A stretch of DNA of 64,000 nt from Peptostreptococcaceae bacterium (GTDB lineage: Bacteria > Bacillota > Clostridia > Peptostreptococcales > Peptostreptococcaceae): NCBI GenBank assembly GCA_902363255.1, contig CABIZO010000002.1, forward strand, positions 310,001 to 374,000. Reading direction: 5' to 3'. Of the stretch, positions 8,225 through 17,093 are shown in pieces. The position numbers were made by a program, and so were the translations under genes. Positions within the stretch are counted from its first letter, which is position 1; every line of letters begins with the position of its first letter. The notes under the pieces were generated by a model that was given only the letters and a program-made list of their open reading frames with translations, searched no databases and was not told where the DNA came from.

Positions 8225-8623
8225 ATGTATATTTTAAAATATATTGTGGGAAATTTGAGTTTTAGAATAGATATGGGAGAATTTGTAATTGTATTTCCTT
8301 TTTTCATGATAGGATTTCTTTTTTTATCTGTTATATATTTAACCTTAAGGCTTTGGATTTCAGATATAATACTTAAGTTTTTAATTGAATGCTTTGGAAA
8401 AGATAAGATAGAAATGAAAGATTATTCTAAAAAAGATAAAAATAGGATGAATAGATATATTAGTATTGCTTTAATGATAGAACTTATTGTACCAGCTATT
8501 ATGTCAGACTTTTTGCTGAATGATAATTATTTTAATGAGATTGTATACTATATTGTTCAAATAGGTGTAGTGATGGTAACTACTGGATTGATTTATATAA
8601 ATATAAAAAAATTAATAAAATAA
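8225..8623 (+). CDS. Small unknown membrane protein (three predicted helices)
   Basis: A 132-residue hydrophobic protein that I do not recognise. Membrane segments are at about residues 17-45, 75-97 and 103-127, with a charged loop at 57-72 (KDKIEMKDYSKKDKNR). AAGGGGGA lies 12 bases before the ATG. It sits alone between a terminator upstream and a structured region downstream, before an XRE-type regulator; no functional link can be drawn from the sequence. Confidence 0.7.
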   Translation: MYILKYIVGNLSFRIDMGEFVIVFPFFMIGFLFLSVIYLTLRLWISDIILKFLIECFGKDKIEMKDYSKKDKNRMNRYISIALMIELIVPAIMSDFLLNDNYFNEIVYYIVQIGVVMVTTGLIYINIKKLIK

Positions 8624-8680
8624 TTAACTTTTAATATATAGAGTTTTTAGAATCTTAACTAATAATTAATAAAATTAACT

Positions 8681-8737
8681 TGTGGTTAAATAATCGGAGT
8701 TTTTATTTAACTACACATCCATTGTTTGGATTTTTTT
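8681..8737 (+). terminator. Two adjacent hairpins, likely terminator of the 8225 gene
   Basis: First hairpin: TGTGGTTAAATAA (8681-8693) pairs with 8703-8717, with a two-base bulge. Second: a short ATCCA/TGGAT stem (8717-8721 with 8727-8731) runs directly into seven T residues (8731-8737). The second looks like a weak intrinsic terminator. Confidence 0.45.
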
Positions 8738-8794
8738 ATAAAGTTATAATAAAAATATAAGATCTTATAAATAAATTAAACATGGGAGAAAAAT

Positions 8795-9859
8795 ATGAAA
8801 CTAGAAATAGGTAAAGTTATATATAGATTAAGAAAAGAGAAAAATATAACACAAGAAGCCTTAGCAAAAACAGTAGGTGTATCTGTTGCAGCTGTATCAA
8901 AATGGGAAAGTAATAACTCTTATCCTGATATTACATTACTACCATCAATAGCTAGATTTTTTAATATTTCCATAGATGAACTTTTAAATTACGAAAAAGA
9001 TATAAGTAATGAAGAAGTAATGGAAATAGTAAAAAAATGTGTATTATTATTTGAAAAAGATACAGTAGAAAAGGCAATAGAATTATGTGAAGAGTATATA
9101 AAAAAATATCCTAATAATATATTTTTAAAATTTAGAATAGCGTCTTTATATATGATGTCAATTCCTAGTGCACAAGGTGAAGAAGAAGCTAAAATTATGT
9201 TAAATAAATCCATAGAGTTATTTGAAGAATCTGCAAAAAGTAGTGAAATAGAAATAAGTGAAGTTTCTAAGTATAGTTTAAGTTCTTTATATTCCATGAA
9301 TGAAGAATTTAATAAGGCAGAAGAAGTTTTATTAAGTTTACCAAAGGTAACTGCTGATAGAGATGATATGCTAGTAGGTTTATATATTAATCAAGATAGA
9401 AAAGATGAAGCTATTGAACTTTTAAGAAACTTAACTTATAAAAAATTAAGTAGTCTAAAAATGTCTTTAGATAGTTATGTAAGTTTATTTGCTAAAGAGA
9501 AAAACTATGAAAAATCAATGGAAGTATTAGCGCTAGAGGAAAAACTTATAGAAATTTTTGGTGTGAAAAGTATATTTGGAGTAAGTACTAATCTTATGTA
9601 CGGAGAAATATATGCTAAAAAGAAAGATACTAAAAAGACTTTAGATCATATTGAAAAGCTTATTGAATGCTATGAAATGGAGTTTAATCTTGATAATTAT
9701 TTATTATTTGATAAAATAAAGTTATTTTCTGGAGTTCATTCTAAAACTTATTTACTAGTAAGTATGAAAAAGTTATTATTAGATGATAAATATGATTTTT
9801 TAAGGGAAGATAAAAGATTTAATGATATAGTAAAAAAACTGGATGATATATCTAACTAA
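8795..9859 (+). CDS. XRE-family regulator with TPR-like sensor region
   Basis: A 354-residue protein. Residues 1-65 are a Cro/C1-type helix-turn-helix: IGKVIYRLRKEKNITQEALA, then VSVAAVSKWESNNSYPDITLL and the typical end FFNISIDELL. Residues about 80-350 are alpha-helical with TPR-like repeats (for example AIELCEEYIKKYPNNIFL and AEEVLLSLPK). This layout, common in clostridia, resembles quorum- or peptide-sensing regulators such as the RRNPP group, although most members have no known ligand. GGGAGA lies 7 bases before the ATG. No obvious partner peptide gene lies next to it, and the target genes are unknown. Confidence 0.8.
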   Translation: MKLEIGKVIYRLRKEKNITQEALAKTVGVSVAAVSKWESNNSYPDITLLPSIARFFNISIDELLNYEKDISNEEVMEIVKKCVLLFEKDTVEKAIELCEEYIKKYPNNIFLKFRIASLYMMSIPSAQGEEEAKIMLNKSIELFEESAKSSEIEISEVSKYSLSSLYSMNEEFNKAEEVLLSLPKVTADRDDMLVGLYINQDRKDEAIELLRNLTYKKLSSLKMSLDSYVSLFAKEKNYEKSMEVLALEEKLIEIFGVKSIFGVSTNLMYGEIYAKKKDTKKTLDHIEKLIECYEMEFNLDNYLLFDKIKLFSGVHSKTYLLVSMKKLLLDDKYDFLREDKRFNDIVKKLDDISN

Positions 9860-10333
9860 TTTTAATAAGACTGTTCAATATATATATATATATAATTTTA
9901 ATATATAGAATTTTATTTATATTAAATACAAAGAAGTTTTACTATATACACACTTATATCTGAATCGGTATTTACATTTAAAAGCTCATCATATAGAAAT
10001 TATATGATGAGCTTTTAAATTGGAGAAATATATAATTTATTATATTTAAATAATAATACCAAGTGAACTTATTGTGAGACAGAATAGAGTACATTGTATA
10101 AATTGTTAAAGACAATAATGATTAGTGTAGTACTATATTTTACATGAGATAAGTAAAAATAAGTAAAATTTTACTAAAAATATTGTTGGCTTTAACTGCT
10201 TGTGTTACCATGTAAATATAAGATAAATTACAAAGATTTAGAGGGATAAAATAAAAAATAAAAAAATAATATAATAGAAATATTTAATAAAGTCTTTAAC
10301 TATAATGAAATAAAATTGGGGAGATAAAGGGAT
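9860..10333. other. 474-base gene-free stretch before galM
   Basis: Apart from the strong hairpin at 9976-10020 and the galM ribosome binding site (GGGGAGA near 10318) I see no coding potential, clear promoter or RNA element here. The sequence is extremely A+T-rich. Confidence 0.5.
9976..10020. terminator. Perfect 20-bp hairpin, bidirectional terminator candidate
   Basis: The arm 9976-9995 is the exact complement of 10001-10020, with a 5-base loop. The GC core (AGCTCATCAT) is flanked by A and T runs, so it could stop transcription from either side. It lies about 115 bases after the XRE gene. Confidence 0.7.
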
Positions 10334-11377
10334 ATGAAATGTAAAACATCTGTAGTTGGTAATTTAAATAATAATGAAATAAAAGCATATAACGTTAAAT
10401 TTAAAAATGGATTTGAAGTGGAAATACTTAATTTAGGGGGAGTTATTACTAAGATAATAACACCAGACAAAGATAACAATTTAGAAAATATAGTTCTTGC
10501 TTATGAATATGTATCGGATTATATAGATAATCCTCACTATTATGGAGCGATAATAGGCAGAACTAGTGGTAGAATTTGTGATGGTAAGATAAAAATAGAG
10601 AATAAAGAATATGAGTTAAATAAGAACTATGGTATTCACCAAGGTCATGGAGGCAATGAAGGCTTTAATAAAAAAATATGGGATGTTGATGTGGAAGAAA
10701 AAGAAAACTCAGTAATACTAAGTTTAAATACAACATCTAAAGATGGTGAAGAAAACTATCCAGGAAATTTAGACGTAAATGTAATTTACGAAATATTTGA
10801 AGATTTTAAAATAGAAGTTACATACAAGGGAAAAAGTGATAAAACTACTCTAGTTAATATGACTAATCATAGTTACTTCAATTTGAGTGGAAACATTAAA
10901 AGGGCTATAACTGATTTATATTTACAACTAGATTCTGATAAGTTCTTAGAACTTGACTCAACTTCTGTACCAACGGGTAAGATTTTAGATGCTAATAATA
11001 CACCTTTTGATTTTAATAATATTAAATTGATAGGCAAGGATATTGATAGAGAGCATGAACAGATAAAAATTGGAAAAGGATATGATCATGTATTTTTATT
11101 AAATAAAGATAAAAAAATATATTTAGAAGATAGAAAAACAAATCGTAATATGACAATAGTGACCGATCAAGATGCGGTTGTTATTTATACTATGAATTCA
11201 AAACAAAAAGTAAATACATATCTAGGCGAGACACCACCTATAAGACATGGTATTTGTTTTGAGACACAAGCTCCCCCAATAGGTAGAGATATGTGCTTTA
11301 TAGAAAAATCATTATTATGTGAAAAAGAGGAATATATACAAAAAACTATTTATAAATTTGGATTGATTAAACAGTAA
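10334..11377 (+). CDS. galM: Aldose 1-epimerase (galactose mutarotase)
   Basis: A 347-residue mutarotase that interconverts the alpha and beta anomers of galactose and glucose. Family motifs are LNLGGVI near the start, GAIIGRTSGRI, GIHQGHGG, TNHSYFNLSG with the catalytic His 179, GYDHVFLL, and CFETQAPP with the catalytic Glu 310. Length is as usual for GalM. AATTGGGGAGATAAAGGG supplies the ribosome binding site. It is convergent with the HAD phosphatase and lies just beyond the lac locus, which fits a role in handling galactose released from lactose. Confidence 0.93.
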   Translation: MKCKTSVVGNLNNNEIKAYNVKFKNGFEVEILNLGGVITKIITPDKDNNLENIVLAYEYVSDYIDNPHYYGAIIGRTSGRICDGKIKIENKEYELNKNYGIHQGHGGNEGFNKKIWDVDVEEKENSVILSLNTTSKDGEENYPGNLDVNVIYEIFEDFKIEVTYKGKSDKTTLVNMTNHSYFNLSGNIKRAITDLYLQLDSDKFLELDSTSVPTGKILDANNTPFDFNNIKLIGKDIDREHEQIKIGKGYDHVFLLNKDKKIYLEDRKTNRNMTIVTDQDAVVIYTMNSKQKVNTYLGETPPIRHGICFETQAPPIGRDMCFIEKSLLCEKEEYIQKTIYKFGLIKQ

Positions 11378-11380
11378 ATA

Positions 11381-11411
11381 AAAAAGCCAAGATTTAGAAT
11401 CTTGGCTTTTT
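11381..11411. terminator. Bidirectional terminator between galM and the HAD gene
   Basis: AAAAAGCCAAGATT (11381-11394) pairs perfectly with 11398-11411 around a 3-base loop, giving A and T tracts on both sides. It serves the convergent galM (+) and HAD (-) genes. Confidence 0.9.
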
Positions 11412-11440
11412 ATATTTTGTTAATGAAAACTTGAGTATTT

Positions 11441-12136
11441 TTAAGATACTATTTTTTTAGTAAATTCACCAACTACATCAAAGAAATTAGTGAAATCTTT
11501 AATTAGACCATCATCGCACATATTATTTTTAGTAAATAAATCTATATTTTTACTAAATGGATCTATGGCAATTATTTTACCAATTTTAGCTTTTTTAGCA
11601 GCTAAGATTCCAGAATAAGCATCTTCTATTACTAAACATTCACTTGGATTTAAATTTAGTTTACTAGAAGCTATTAAGAATATATCAGGAGCAGGTTTCC
11701 CTGGAAAAGTCCCGTTATCAAATACGACTTTGTCTATATTGAACCATTTTCCTAACTTGAATACTTCGAAATAGAAATCCACATTTTCCTTCACTGTGGC
11801 AGTGGCAATTGTCATAGGTATATTTTTTTCTTTTAAATTATCTAAGACATCTACTAATCCCTCAGTTAATTTAAGTTCTTCGGTTCTTTCTAAACATAGT
11901 TCTCTATAATAAGCCTCCTTTTCAAAAGAAAGCTTATCAATTTCTTCTTCTGTTAAAGAATCTGAAATGAAATAATTTAATATTTCTTTATTAGTTCTGC
12001 CATGTATATTAACTAAAATATCATGGTCGCTTAATTCACCATTAGAGTATTTTTTTACCATATGAACCCAAGCAGCTTCATGTAAGTGTGAGTCTTGAAA
12101 CATTGTCCCATTAAAATCAAAAATTATTCCTTTCAT
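11441..12136 (-). CDS. HAD-superfamily sugar-phosphate phosphatase/mutase-like
   Basis: A 231-residue HAD hydrolase of the beta-phosphoglucomutase/phosphatase subgroup with a helical cap (residues about 15-85). Motif I is DFNGTM (nucleophile Asp 7; the usual second Asp is Asn 9), motif II is IATAT, motif III includes GKPAPDIF and motif IV is VIEDAYSGI. The Asn variant is frequent in this branch but changes the general acid/base residue. It lies 20 bases downstream of the LacR-type gene on the same strand with AGGGG before the ATG, so they form an operon divergent from lacGFE. A role in dephosphorylating a sugar phosphate made by the lac pathway is plausible but not shown. Confidence 0.85.
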   Translation of the reverse strand: MKGIIFDFNGTMFQDSHLHEAAWVHMVKKYSNGELSDHDILVNIHGRTNKEILNYFISDSLTEEEIDKLSFEKEAYYRELCLERTEELKLTEGLVDVLDNLKEKNIPMTIATATVKENVDFYFEVFKLGKWFNIDKVVFDNGTFPGKPAPDIFLIASSKLNLNPSECLVIEDAYSGILAAKKAKIGKIIAIDPFSKNIDLFTKNNMCDDGLIKDFTNFFDVVGEFTKKIVS

Positions 12137-12155
12137 AATCTTACCCCTTTAATAT

Positions 12156-12923
12156 TTAATCTTGTTTATTAGTTACTATAACATTTACGTATTGTTCGTA
12201 ATGTTTTTGAACATCTTTATTAATAGACCCATCGGTTATAAGGTGATCTATATCATGCAGATTATAAAATACATAGAAATCATCCTTATTTATTTTTTTA
12301 TTATCAACAAGAAGATATTTTGTTCTTGAGTTATTAAGCGCTATTTCTTGCGCTTCTCCTTCTTCAATGCTATAGGTACAAATAGATTCATTACGAATAC
12401 CATTTGCGCTAATAAAAGCTTTTGTAAAATTTAATCTTCTTAGATTTGAATTTGTAAGTGGGCCAACAAGTGCACCAGTATTTTTTCTGAAGTCACCACC
12501 AGTTAATATAATATCAGCACTGTCAGAATGTTTTAATATATCAAAGACAGGATAATTATTAGTAATAATACGTATACGTTTATTTATTAAGTTCTGCGCT
12601 AATAATTCTATTGTTGTACCAGGACCAAGAAAAATAGTATCACCATCGTCTATATGAGAAGCTGCTAACTCTGCAATTTTCATCTTCTCATTTATTTGGA
12701 GTCCTTTCTTTTCTGTATGTGATAGCTCTTGATTTATGGAGTAGGAGATACTCTGTGCACCTCCGTGTATCCTGACAACTTTTCCTGCTTTATCTAACTC
12801 ATCTAAATCTCTTCTGACAGTCATGTCAGAAACGTTTAGTTCATTTATTACTTCATTGACAGTGATTATACCCTGAGAGTTGACCATCTCAACGATTTTG
12901 TGTAGTCGCTCTCTTTTTAGCAT
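12156..12923 (-). CDS. lacR: DeoR-family repressor, LacR type
   Basis: A 255-residue DeoR-family regulator. The N-terminal winged helix reads RERLHKIVEMVNSQG and LNVSDMTVRRDLDELDKAG, then IHGGA. The C-terminal DeoRC sensor domain has DDGDTIFLGPGTT and ITNNYPVF, the effector-binding half that recognises sugar phosphates. In lactose-PTS operons LacR responds to tagatose-6-phosphate or a related phosphate. I start it at the ATG at 12923, 8 bases after AAGGAG, not at the GTG three codons upstream, which touches the Shine-Dalgarno. It is divergent from lacG, with repeated candidate operators in between. Confidence 0.88.
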   Translation of the reverse strand: MLKRERLHKIVEMVNSQGIITVNEVINELNVSDMTVRRDLDELDKAGKVVRIHGGAQSISYSINQELSHTEKKGLQINEKMKIAELAASHIDDGDTIFLGPGTTIELLAQNLINKRIRIITNNYPVFDILKHSDSADIILTGGDFRKNTGALVGPLTNSNLRRLNFTKAFISANGIRNESICTYSIEEGEAQEIALNNSRTKYLLVDNKKINKDDFYVFYNLHDIDHLITDGSINKDVQKHYEQYVNVIVTNKQD

Positions 12924-12981
12924 AATTATCACTCCTTATCTTTAAACATAATTTATCATAGATATAAAAGAAAGTCAATGA

Positions 12982-13000
12982 TAACAAACAAAAACAAACA
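12982..13000. promoter_or_regulatory. Candidate LacR operator 1 (lacR-proximal)
   Basis: TAACAAACAAAAACAAACA. It differs from the copy at 13191 only by one inserted T. It lies 59 bases upstream of the lacR start, where it could allow autoregulation. On the other strand it reads TGTTTGTTTTTGTTTG, a T-rich TGTTT repeat of the kind I associate with DeoR-family sites. Confidence 0.5.
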
Positions 13001-13144
13001 ACACAAAATAAAAAAATGTCTAAATAATTAATTATATATGTGTAGAGTGAAACTGTATGATATTGCTGACAAAATTGAATTCATGGAGATTGTATGAAAA
13101 AATAATATTATATTGAAAATTATAATAAATATTCAAGAAAACGA

Positions 13145-13173
13145 TTGACCGACGATGAATATGAATGTATAAT
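13145..13173 (+). promoter_or_regulatory. Sigma-A promoter of lacGFE
   Basis: TTGACC (13145-13150), 17-base spacer, TATAAT (13168-13173). Transcription should start near 13180, leaving a leader of about 115 bases that contains the candidate operators. Confidence 0.75.
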
Positions 13174-13190
13174 TAAACAAAAGGAAACAA

Positions 13191-13210
13191 TAACAAACTA
13201 AAAACAAACA
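13191..13210. promoter_or_regulatory. Candidate LacR operator 2 (lacG-proximal)
   Basis: TAACAAACTAAAAACAAACA. It begins about 10 bases after the predicted start of transcription, the expected place for a repressor roadblock. Partner of the site at 12982. Confidence 0.55.
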
Positions 13211-13294
13211 TATAAAAATGATTAAAAACAAAAATAAAACAATAAACAAACAAGATGTTGTTATTATAAAATCATTTTAGAGGGGGAATTTTAT

Positions 13295-14698
13295 ATGCTG
13301 AAAACTTTACCAAAAGATTTCTTATTTGGAGGCGCAACAGCCGCGTACCAAGCAGAGGGAGCAACAAAAGAAGGTGGAAAGGGACCTGTAGCTTGGGATG
13401 ATTTTTTAGCTGAGCAGGGGAGATTTAGTCCAGATCCGGCGAGTGATTTTTATCATAAATTTAAAGAAGACATAAAGTTATGCGAAAAGTTTGGGATAGA
13501 TTCAATAAGAATTTCTATCGCATGGACTAGAATTTTTCCAAATGGTACTGGAGAAGTGAACCAAGAAGGTGTTGATTTTTATCATAGAGTTTTTGAGGAA
13601 TGCAAAAAAAGAAATATAATACCATTTGTAACACTTCATCATTTTGATACTCCTAAAACGTTGTTTGACAATGGAGACTTTTTAAATCGTGACACAGTAG
13701 ACGCTTTTGTGAAATATGCAGAATACTGCTTTAATGAATTTAAGGAAGTTAAATATTGGTCTACATTTAATGAAATATATCCAGTAGCTACAAATCAATA
13801 TTTATTAGGAGTATTTCCTCCAGGGATAAAATTTGATTTCACTAAAATAATTCAATGCTTACATAATATGATGGTAGCTCATGCTATGACGGTTAACTTA
13901 TATAAAGAAGGAAACTATCCAGGTGAGATAGGAGTCGTTCATTCTTTAGAAACTAAGTATCCGGCAACTGACTCTGAAGAGGATAAGAGAGCAGCATTTT
14001 TAGAAGATGCATTATCAATAAGATTCTTATTAGATGCAACTTATTTAGGATACTACTCAGAAGAAACTATGGAAGCTATAGATTATATCTGTAAATCAAA
14101 TAATGCTACTTATGATTTTAAAGAAGAAGATTTTGAAATTATGAAAAAAGCAGCTAATAGAAATGATTACTTAGGAATTAATCATTACCAATGCCATTTT
14201 GTAAAAGCTTATGATGGAGAAAGTATGATTCACCATAATGGTACAGGTGATAAAGGAAGTTCAGTTTACAGAGTGAAGGGAATAGGTGAACGTATATATA
14301 GAGAAGATTTACCTAGAACTGATTGGGACTGGTTAATATATCCTGAGGGAATGTATGATATATTAATGAGAATAAAGAAAGATTATCCTAATTATAACAA
14401 AATATATATCACTGAAAATGGAATGGGATATAAAGATGAATTCGAAGATGGAGTAATAATGGATAAAGCTCGTATAGATTATGTAAAAGTATATTTAGAG
14501 GCTTTAAGTGATGCTATTGCTGATGGAGTAAATGTAAAAGGGTACTTTATATGGTCTTTAATGGATTTATTCTCTTGGACAAATGGCTATAACAAGAGAT
14601 ATGGTTTATTTTATGTAGATTTTGAAACTCAAAAAAGATATCCAAAGGAATCTGCTTATTGGTATAAAACAGTAAGTGAAACAAAAGTTATAATATAA
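13295..14698 (+). CDS. lacG: 6-phospho-beta-galactosidase (GH1)
   Basis: A 467-residue glycoside hydrolase family 1 enzyme that cleaves lactose-6-phosphate to glucose and galactose-6-phosphate in the cytoplasm. It reads like staphylococcal/lactococcal LacG over its whole length: GGATAAYQAEGATKEGGKG, RISIAWTRIFPNG, VTLHHFDTP, TFNE with acid/base Glu 160, YITENG with nucleophile Glu 374, GYFIWSLMD and YGLFYVDFETQ. Glu 160 agrees with the numbering in characterised LacG. GAGGGGG is 8 bases before the ATG. First gene of lacG-lacF-lacE. Confidence 0.94.
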   Translation: MLKTLPKDFLFGGATAAYQAEGATKEGGKGPVAWDDFLAEQGRFSPDPASDFYHKFKEDIKLCEKFGIDSIRISIAWTRIFPNGTGEVNQEGVDFYHRVFEECKKRNIIPFVTLHHFDTPKTLFDNGDFLNRDTVDAFVKYAEYCFNEFKEVKYWSTFNEIYPVATNQYLLGVFPPGIKFDFTKIIQCLHNMMVAHAMTVNLYKEGNYPGEIGVVHSLETKYPATDSEEDKRAAFLEDALSIRFLLDATYLGYYSEETMEAIDYICKSNNATYDFKEEDFEIMKKAANRNDYLGINHYQCHFVKAYDGESMIHHNGTGDKGSSVYRVKGIGERIYREDLPRTDWDWLIYPEGMYDILMRIKKDYPNYNKIYITENGMGYKDEFEDGVIMDKARIDYVKVYLEALSDAIADGVNVKGYFIWSLMDLFSWTNGYNKRYGLFYVDFETQKRYPKESAYWYKTVSETKVII

Positions 14699-14780
14699 TA
14701 AATTATAAATTATCATGAAGTAAGATGTATTATTAGTAAAATATAATTTTGACATTAAAGAAATATTTGGGAGGAAAATT

Positions 14781-15095
14781 ATGAATAGAGAAGAATTATC
14801 AATGATTGGATTTGAGATTGTTGCTTATGCAGGTGATGCAAGAAGCTCATTAATGACATTATTAAAGGAAGTTAGAAGTGGGAATTTTGAAAATGTAGAT
14901 AAATATTTAAAAGAAGCTGATGAAAATTTAAATTTAGCTCATAATGCACAAACAAAAATACTTGCGCAAGAAGCTTCAGGAGAAAATTTAGATATCGGAT
15001 TTATATTTATACATGGACAAGATCATTTAATGACAACTCTATTATTAAGGGAATTAGTACAGGATTTTATACAAATTTATAAAAAAAATATGTAG
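14781..15095 (+). CDS. lacF: PTS lactose-type EIIA
   Basis: A 104-residue phosphocarrier of the lactose/cellobiose EIIA family, a trimeric three-helix-bundle protein. The sequence HGQDHLM contains His 78 (phosphorylated in the family) and His 82. It passes phosphate from HPr to the EIIB domain of the LacE protein encoded 16 bases downstream. GGGAGG lies 8 bases before the ATG. The second, chitobiose-type EIIA of this window (53957) is a paralogue. Confidence 0.93.
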   Translation: MNREELSMIGFEIVAYAGDARSSLMTLLKEVRSGNFENVDKYLKEADENLNLAHNAQTKILAQEASGENLDIGFIFIHGQDHLMTTLLLRELVQDFIQIYKKNM

Positions 15096-15110
15096 TAGGG
15101 GGATTTTTGA

Positions 15111-16796
15111 ATGGAATCTATTATAAAGCAAATTGAAAAGGGGAAACCATTTTTTGAAAAAGTTTCAAGAAATATTTACTTAGGTGCAATAAGAGATGGA
15201 TTTTTAGCAGCAATGCCTGCAATTTTATTCTCTAGTATATTTATATTAATAGCTGCAGTGCCAGAAGTTTTTAAGTTCTATTGGCCAGAAGATGTATCAG
15301 CTTGGTTATGGAAAGTATATAATTACTCAATGGGTGTTGTTGGATTACTAGTAGCAGCTACTACTGCAAGATGTTTAAGTGAATCAGTGAATAGACAAAT
15401 GCCTAAAAATAGAGTAATAAATGCTACTTCAACAATGCTAGCTTCAATAGTAGGATTTTTACTTTTAAGTGTTGACTCTATAGAGGGCGGATTCTCTACA
15501 ACTTATATGGGAACAAAAGGACTTATGGCATCTTTCGTTTCTGCATTTATAGTAGTTAATGTCTATAAATTCTGTGTAAAAAGAGATATAACAATAAAAA
15601 TGCCAAAAGAAGTTCCTGGTACGATTTCACAAACATTTAGAGATATAATACCTTTTGGACTTTCAGTATTTGTTATTGTATTAGTAGATTTAGTAGTAAG
15701 AACTTTTAGTGGTGCATCATTTGCTGAGGGGCTTATAACTTTATTACAACCATTATTCAGTGCAGCAGATGGATATTTAGGTATAGCTATAATTTGGGGA
15801 GCTATGGCTATGTTCTGGTTTATGGGTGTACACGGACCATCAATTGTTGAACCTGCAATTGCTGCAATAATTTATGCAAATGTGGATGCTAACTTAGCTT
15901 TATATCAATCAGGTGAACAAGCATCACATGTATTAACAGCTGGTCTAGGTAACTTTGTAGGTACTATGGGTGGTACTGGAGCAACTTTAGTAGTTCCATT
16001 TATCTTCTTGTTATGCGCTAAGTCTAAACAATTGAAGGCTGTAGGTAAGGCATCTGTAGTTCCGGTTTGTTTCGCAGTAAATGAGCCATTATTATTTGCT
16101 ACACCAATAATACTAAACCCTTACTTCTTTATACCATTCTTGGTAACACCAATGCTAAACGTTTGTATATTTAAATTCTTTGTTGATGTAATTGGAATGA
16201 ATAGTTTTATGTATGTATTGCCTTGGGCAACTCCTGCACCACTTGGCTTAGTACTTGGTACAGGATTTAGTATATGGGCATTTCTTCTAGTAGCAGTATT
16301 ATTAGTTGTTGACTTTGTAATATACTATCCATTCTTCAAAGCTTATGACTCAGAGTTATTAGCAAAAGAAAAAGAACAACTTGAAGAAGAAAAAGAAGTT
16401 GTGGTATCACAAGAAGTTGCAGCGACTACTTCAAATGAAGAAGTTGCTGTTGCACAAACAGTTGCACAAAGAAAAAATATTGAAAATACTAATGTTTTAG
16501 TATTATGCGCAGGAGCAGGAACAAGTGCTATGCTTGCAAATGCACTTACAGAAGGAGCTAAAGAGACAAATGTACCAATTACTTCTACAGCAGGAGCATA
16601 TGGATCACATTATGAAATAATGAAAGATTTTGATATGATAATATTAGCTCCTCAAGTAGGATCATATTATGATGATATAAAGAAAGACACAGACCGTTTA
16701 GGAATAAAACTTGTTGCTACAAAAGGAGCAGAATATATAGGATTAACAAGAGCTCCTAAAAAAGCAGTTGAATTTGTAATGAGTCAAGTATCTTAA
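15111..16796 (+). CDS. lacE: PTS lactose-type EIICB permease
   Basis: A 561-residue fusion. Residues about 1-420 form the membrane EIIC domain, with IEKGKPFFEKVSRNIYLGAI at the start as in staphylococcal LacE and the VHGPSIVEP and NEPLLFATPI substrate-site motifs. A Glu-rich linker (about 421-455) leads to EIIB, whose phosphocysteine is Cys 466 in VLCAGAGTSAM. It imports lactose as lactose-6-phosphate for LacG. The gene ends at a terminator. The tagatose-6-phosphate genes lacABCD, which usually process the galactose-6-phosphate product, are absent from this window. Confidence 0.94.
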   Translation: MESIIKQIEKGKPFFEKVSRNIYLGAIRDGFLAAMPAILFSSIFILIAAVPEVFKFYWPEDVSAWLWKVYNYSMGVVGLLVAATTARCLSESVNRQMPKNRVINATSTMLASIVGFLLLSVDSIEGGFSTTYMGTKGLMASFVSAFIVVNVYKFCVKRDITIKMPKEVPGTISQTFRDIIPFGLSVFVIVLVDLVVRTFSGASFAEGLITLLQPLFSAADGYLGIAIIWGAMAMFWFMGVHGPSIVEPAIAAIIYANVDANLALYQSGEQASHVLTAGLGNFVGTMGGTGATLVVPFIFLLCAKSKQLKAVGKASVVPVCFAVNEPLLFATPIILNPYFFIPFLVTPMLNVCIFKFFVDVIGMNSFMYVLPWATPAPLGLVLGTGFSIWAFLLVAVLLVVDFVIYYPFFKAYDSELLAKEKEQLEEEKEVVVSQEVAATTSNEEVAVAQTVAQRKNIENTNVLVLCAGAGTSAMLANALTEGAKETNVPITSTAGAYGSHYEIMKDFDMIILAPQVGSYYDDIKKDTDRLGIKLVATKGAEYIGLTRAPKKAVEFVMSQVS

Positions 16797-16814
16797 ATAA
16801 TAATTTACTAAAAG

Positions 16815-16845
16815 AGTTAGATCTATATAGGTCTAACTTTTTTTA
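16815..16845 (+). terminator. Terminator of lacGFE
   Basis: AGTTAGATCT (16815-16824) pairs with AGGTCTAACT (16829-16838), one G-T pair, 4-base loop, then eight T. Confidence 0.88.
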
Positions 16846-16917
16846 TTAATGGTAGAATAATTTATTTACTAAAAAAGAGAATTGTGCTATTATTTATATC
16901 AAATAAAAAAATTGAAT

Positions 16918-17093
16918 ACTTCTTATCCAGAGAGGTGGAGGGAAAGGCCCTGTGAAACCCAGCAACCAGTATATATTAAGCAAAATTATTGCCTAAAGTG
17001 GTATTGAAATGACTGTCTTTAGTGGAATGATTCAAGCGAATATTATATACAATGGTGCTAAGTCCTGCAGCAATTATGCTGAAAGATAAGTAT
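16918..17093 (+). ncRNA. SAM-I (S-box) riboswitch with enlarged P3 arm
   Basis: The conserved S-box core is clear: CTTATCCAGAGAGGTGGAGG (16922-16941), GGCCCTGTGAAACCCAGCAA, then GGTGCTAAGTCCTGCAG and GAAAGATAAG. P1 is CTTATC (16922-16927) with GATAAG (17085-17090). The region between GCAACC and GGTGCTAA is about 82 bases (16969-17050): GTATATATT pairs with AATATTATATAC, and an inner CTAAAG/CTTTAG hairpin sits on top. SAM binding stabilises P1 and lets the following terminator form, so hom is shut off when SAM is plentiful. Confidence 0.95.

Larger units (their letters stand above)
12933..13294. promoter_or_regulatory. Divergent lacR/lacG control region
   Basis: This 362-base spacer separates lacR (-) from lacG (+). 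It holds one near-perfect 19-20-base direct repeat (12982-13000 and 13191-13210), a further related A/C-rich tract at 13237-13254, and a good sigma-A promoter for lacG. A weak CcpA-like match (13136-13149, three mismatches) overlaps the -35 box. Confidence 0.7.

Noticed and set aside
13136..13149. cre site AGAAAACGATTGAC at the lac promoter
   Set aside because: Three mismatches to the consensus, with the right half nearly absent; mentioned only as weak.
12982..13254. CRISPR-like or tandem repeat array from the repeated AAACAAAC units
   Set aside because: Units are short, irregular and without spacers of constant length; an operator interpretation fits better.
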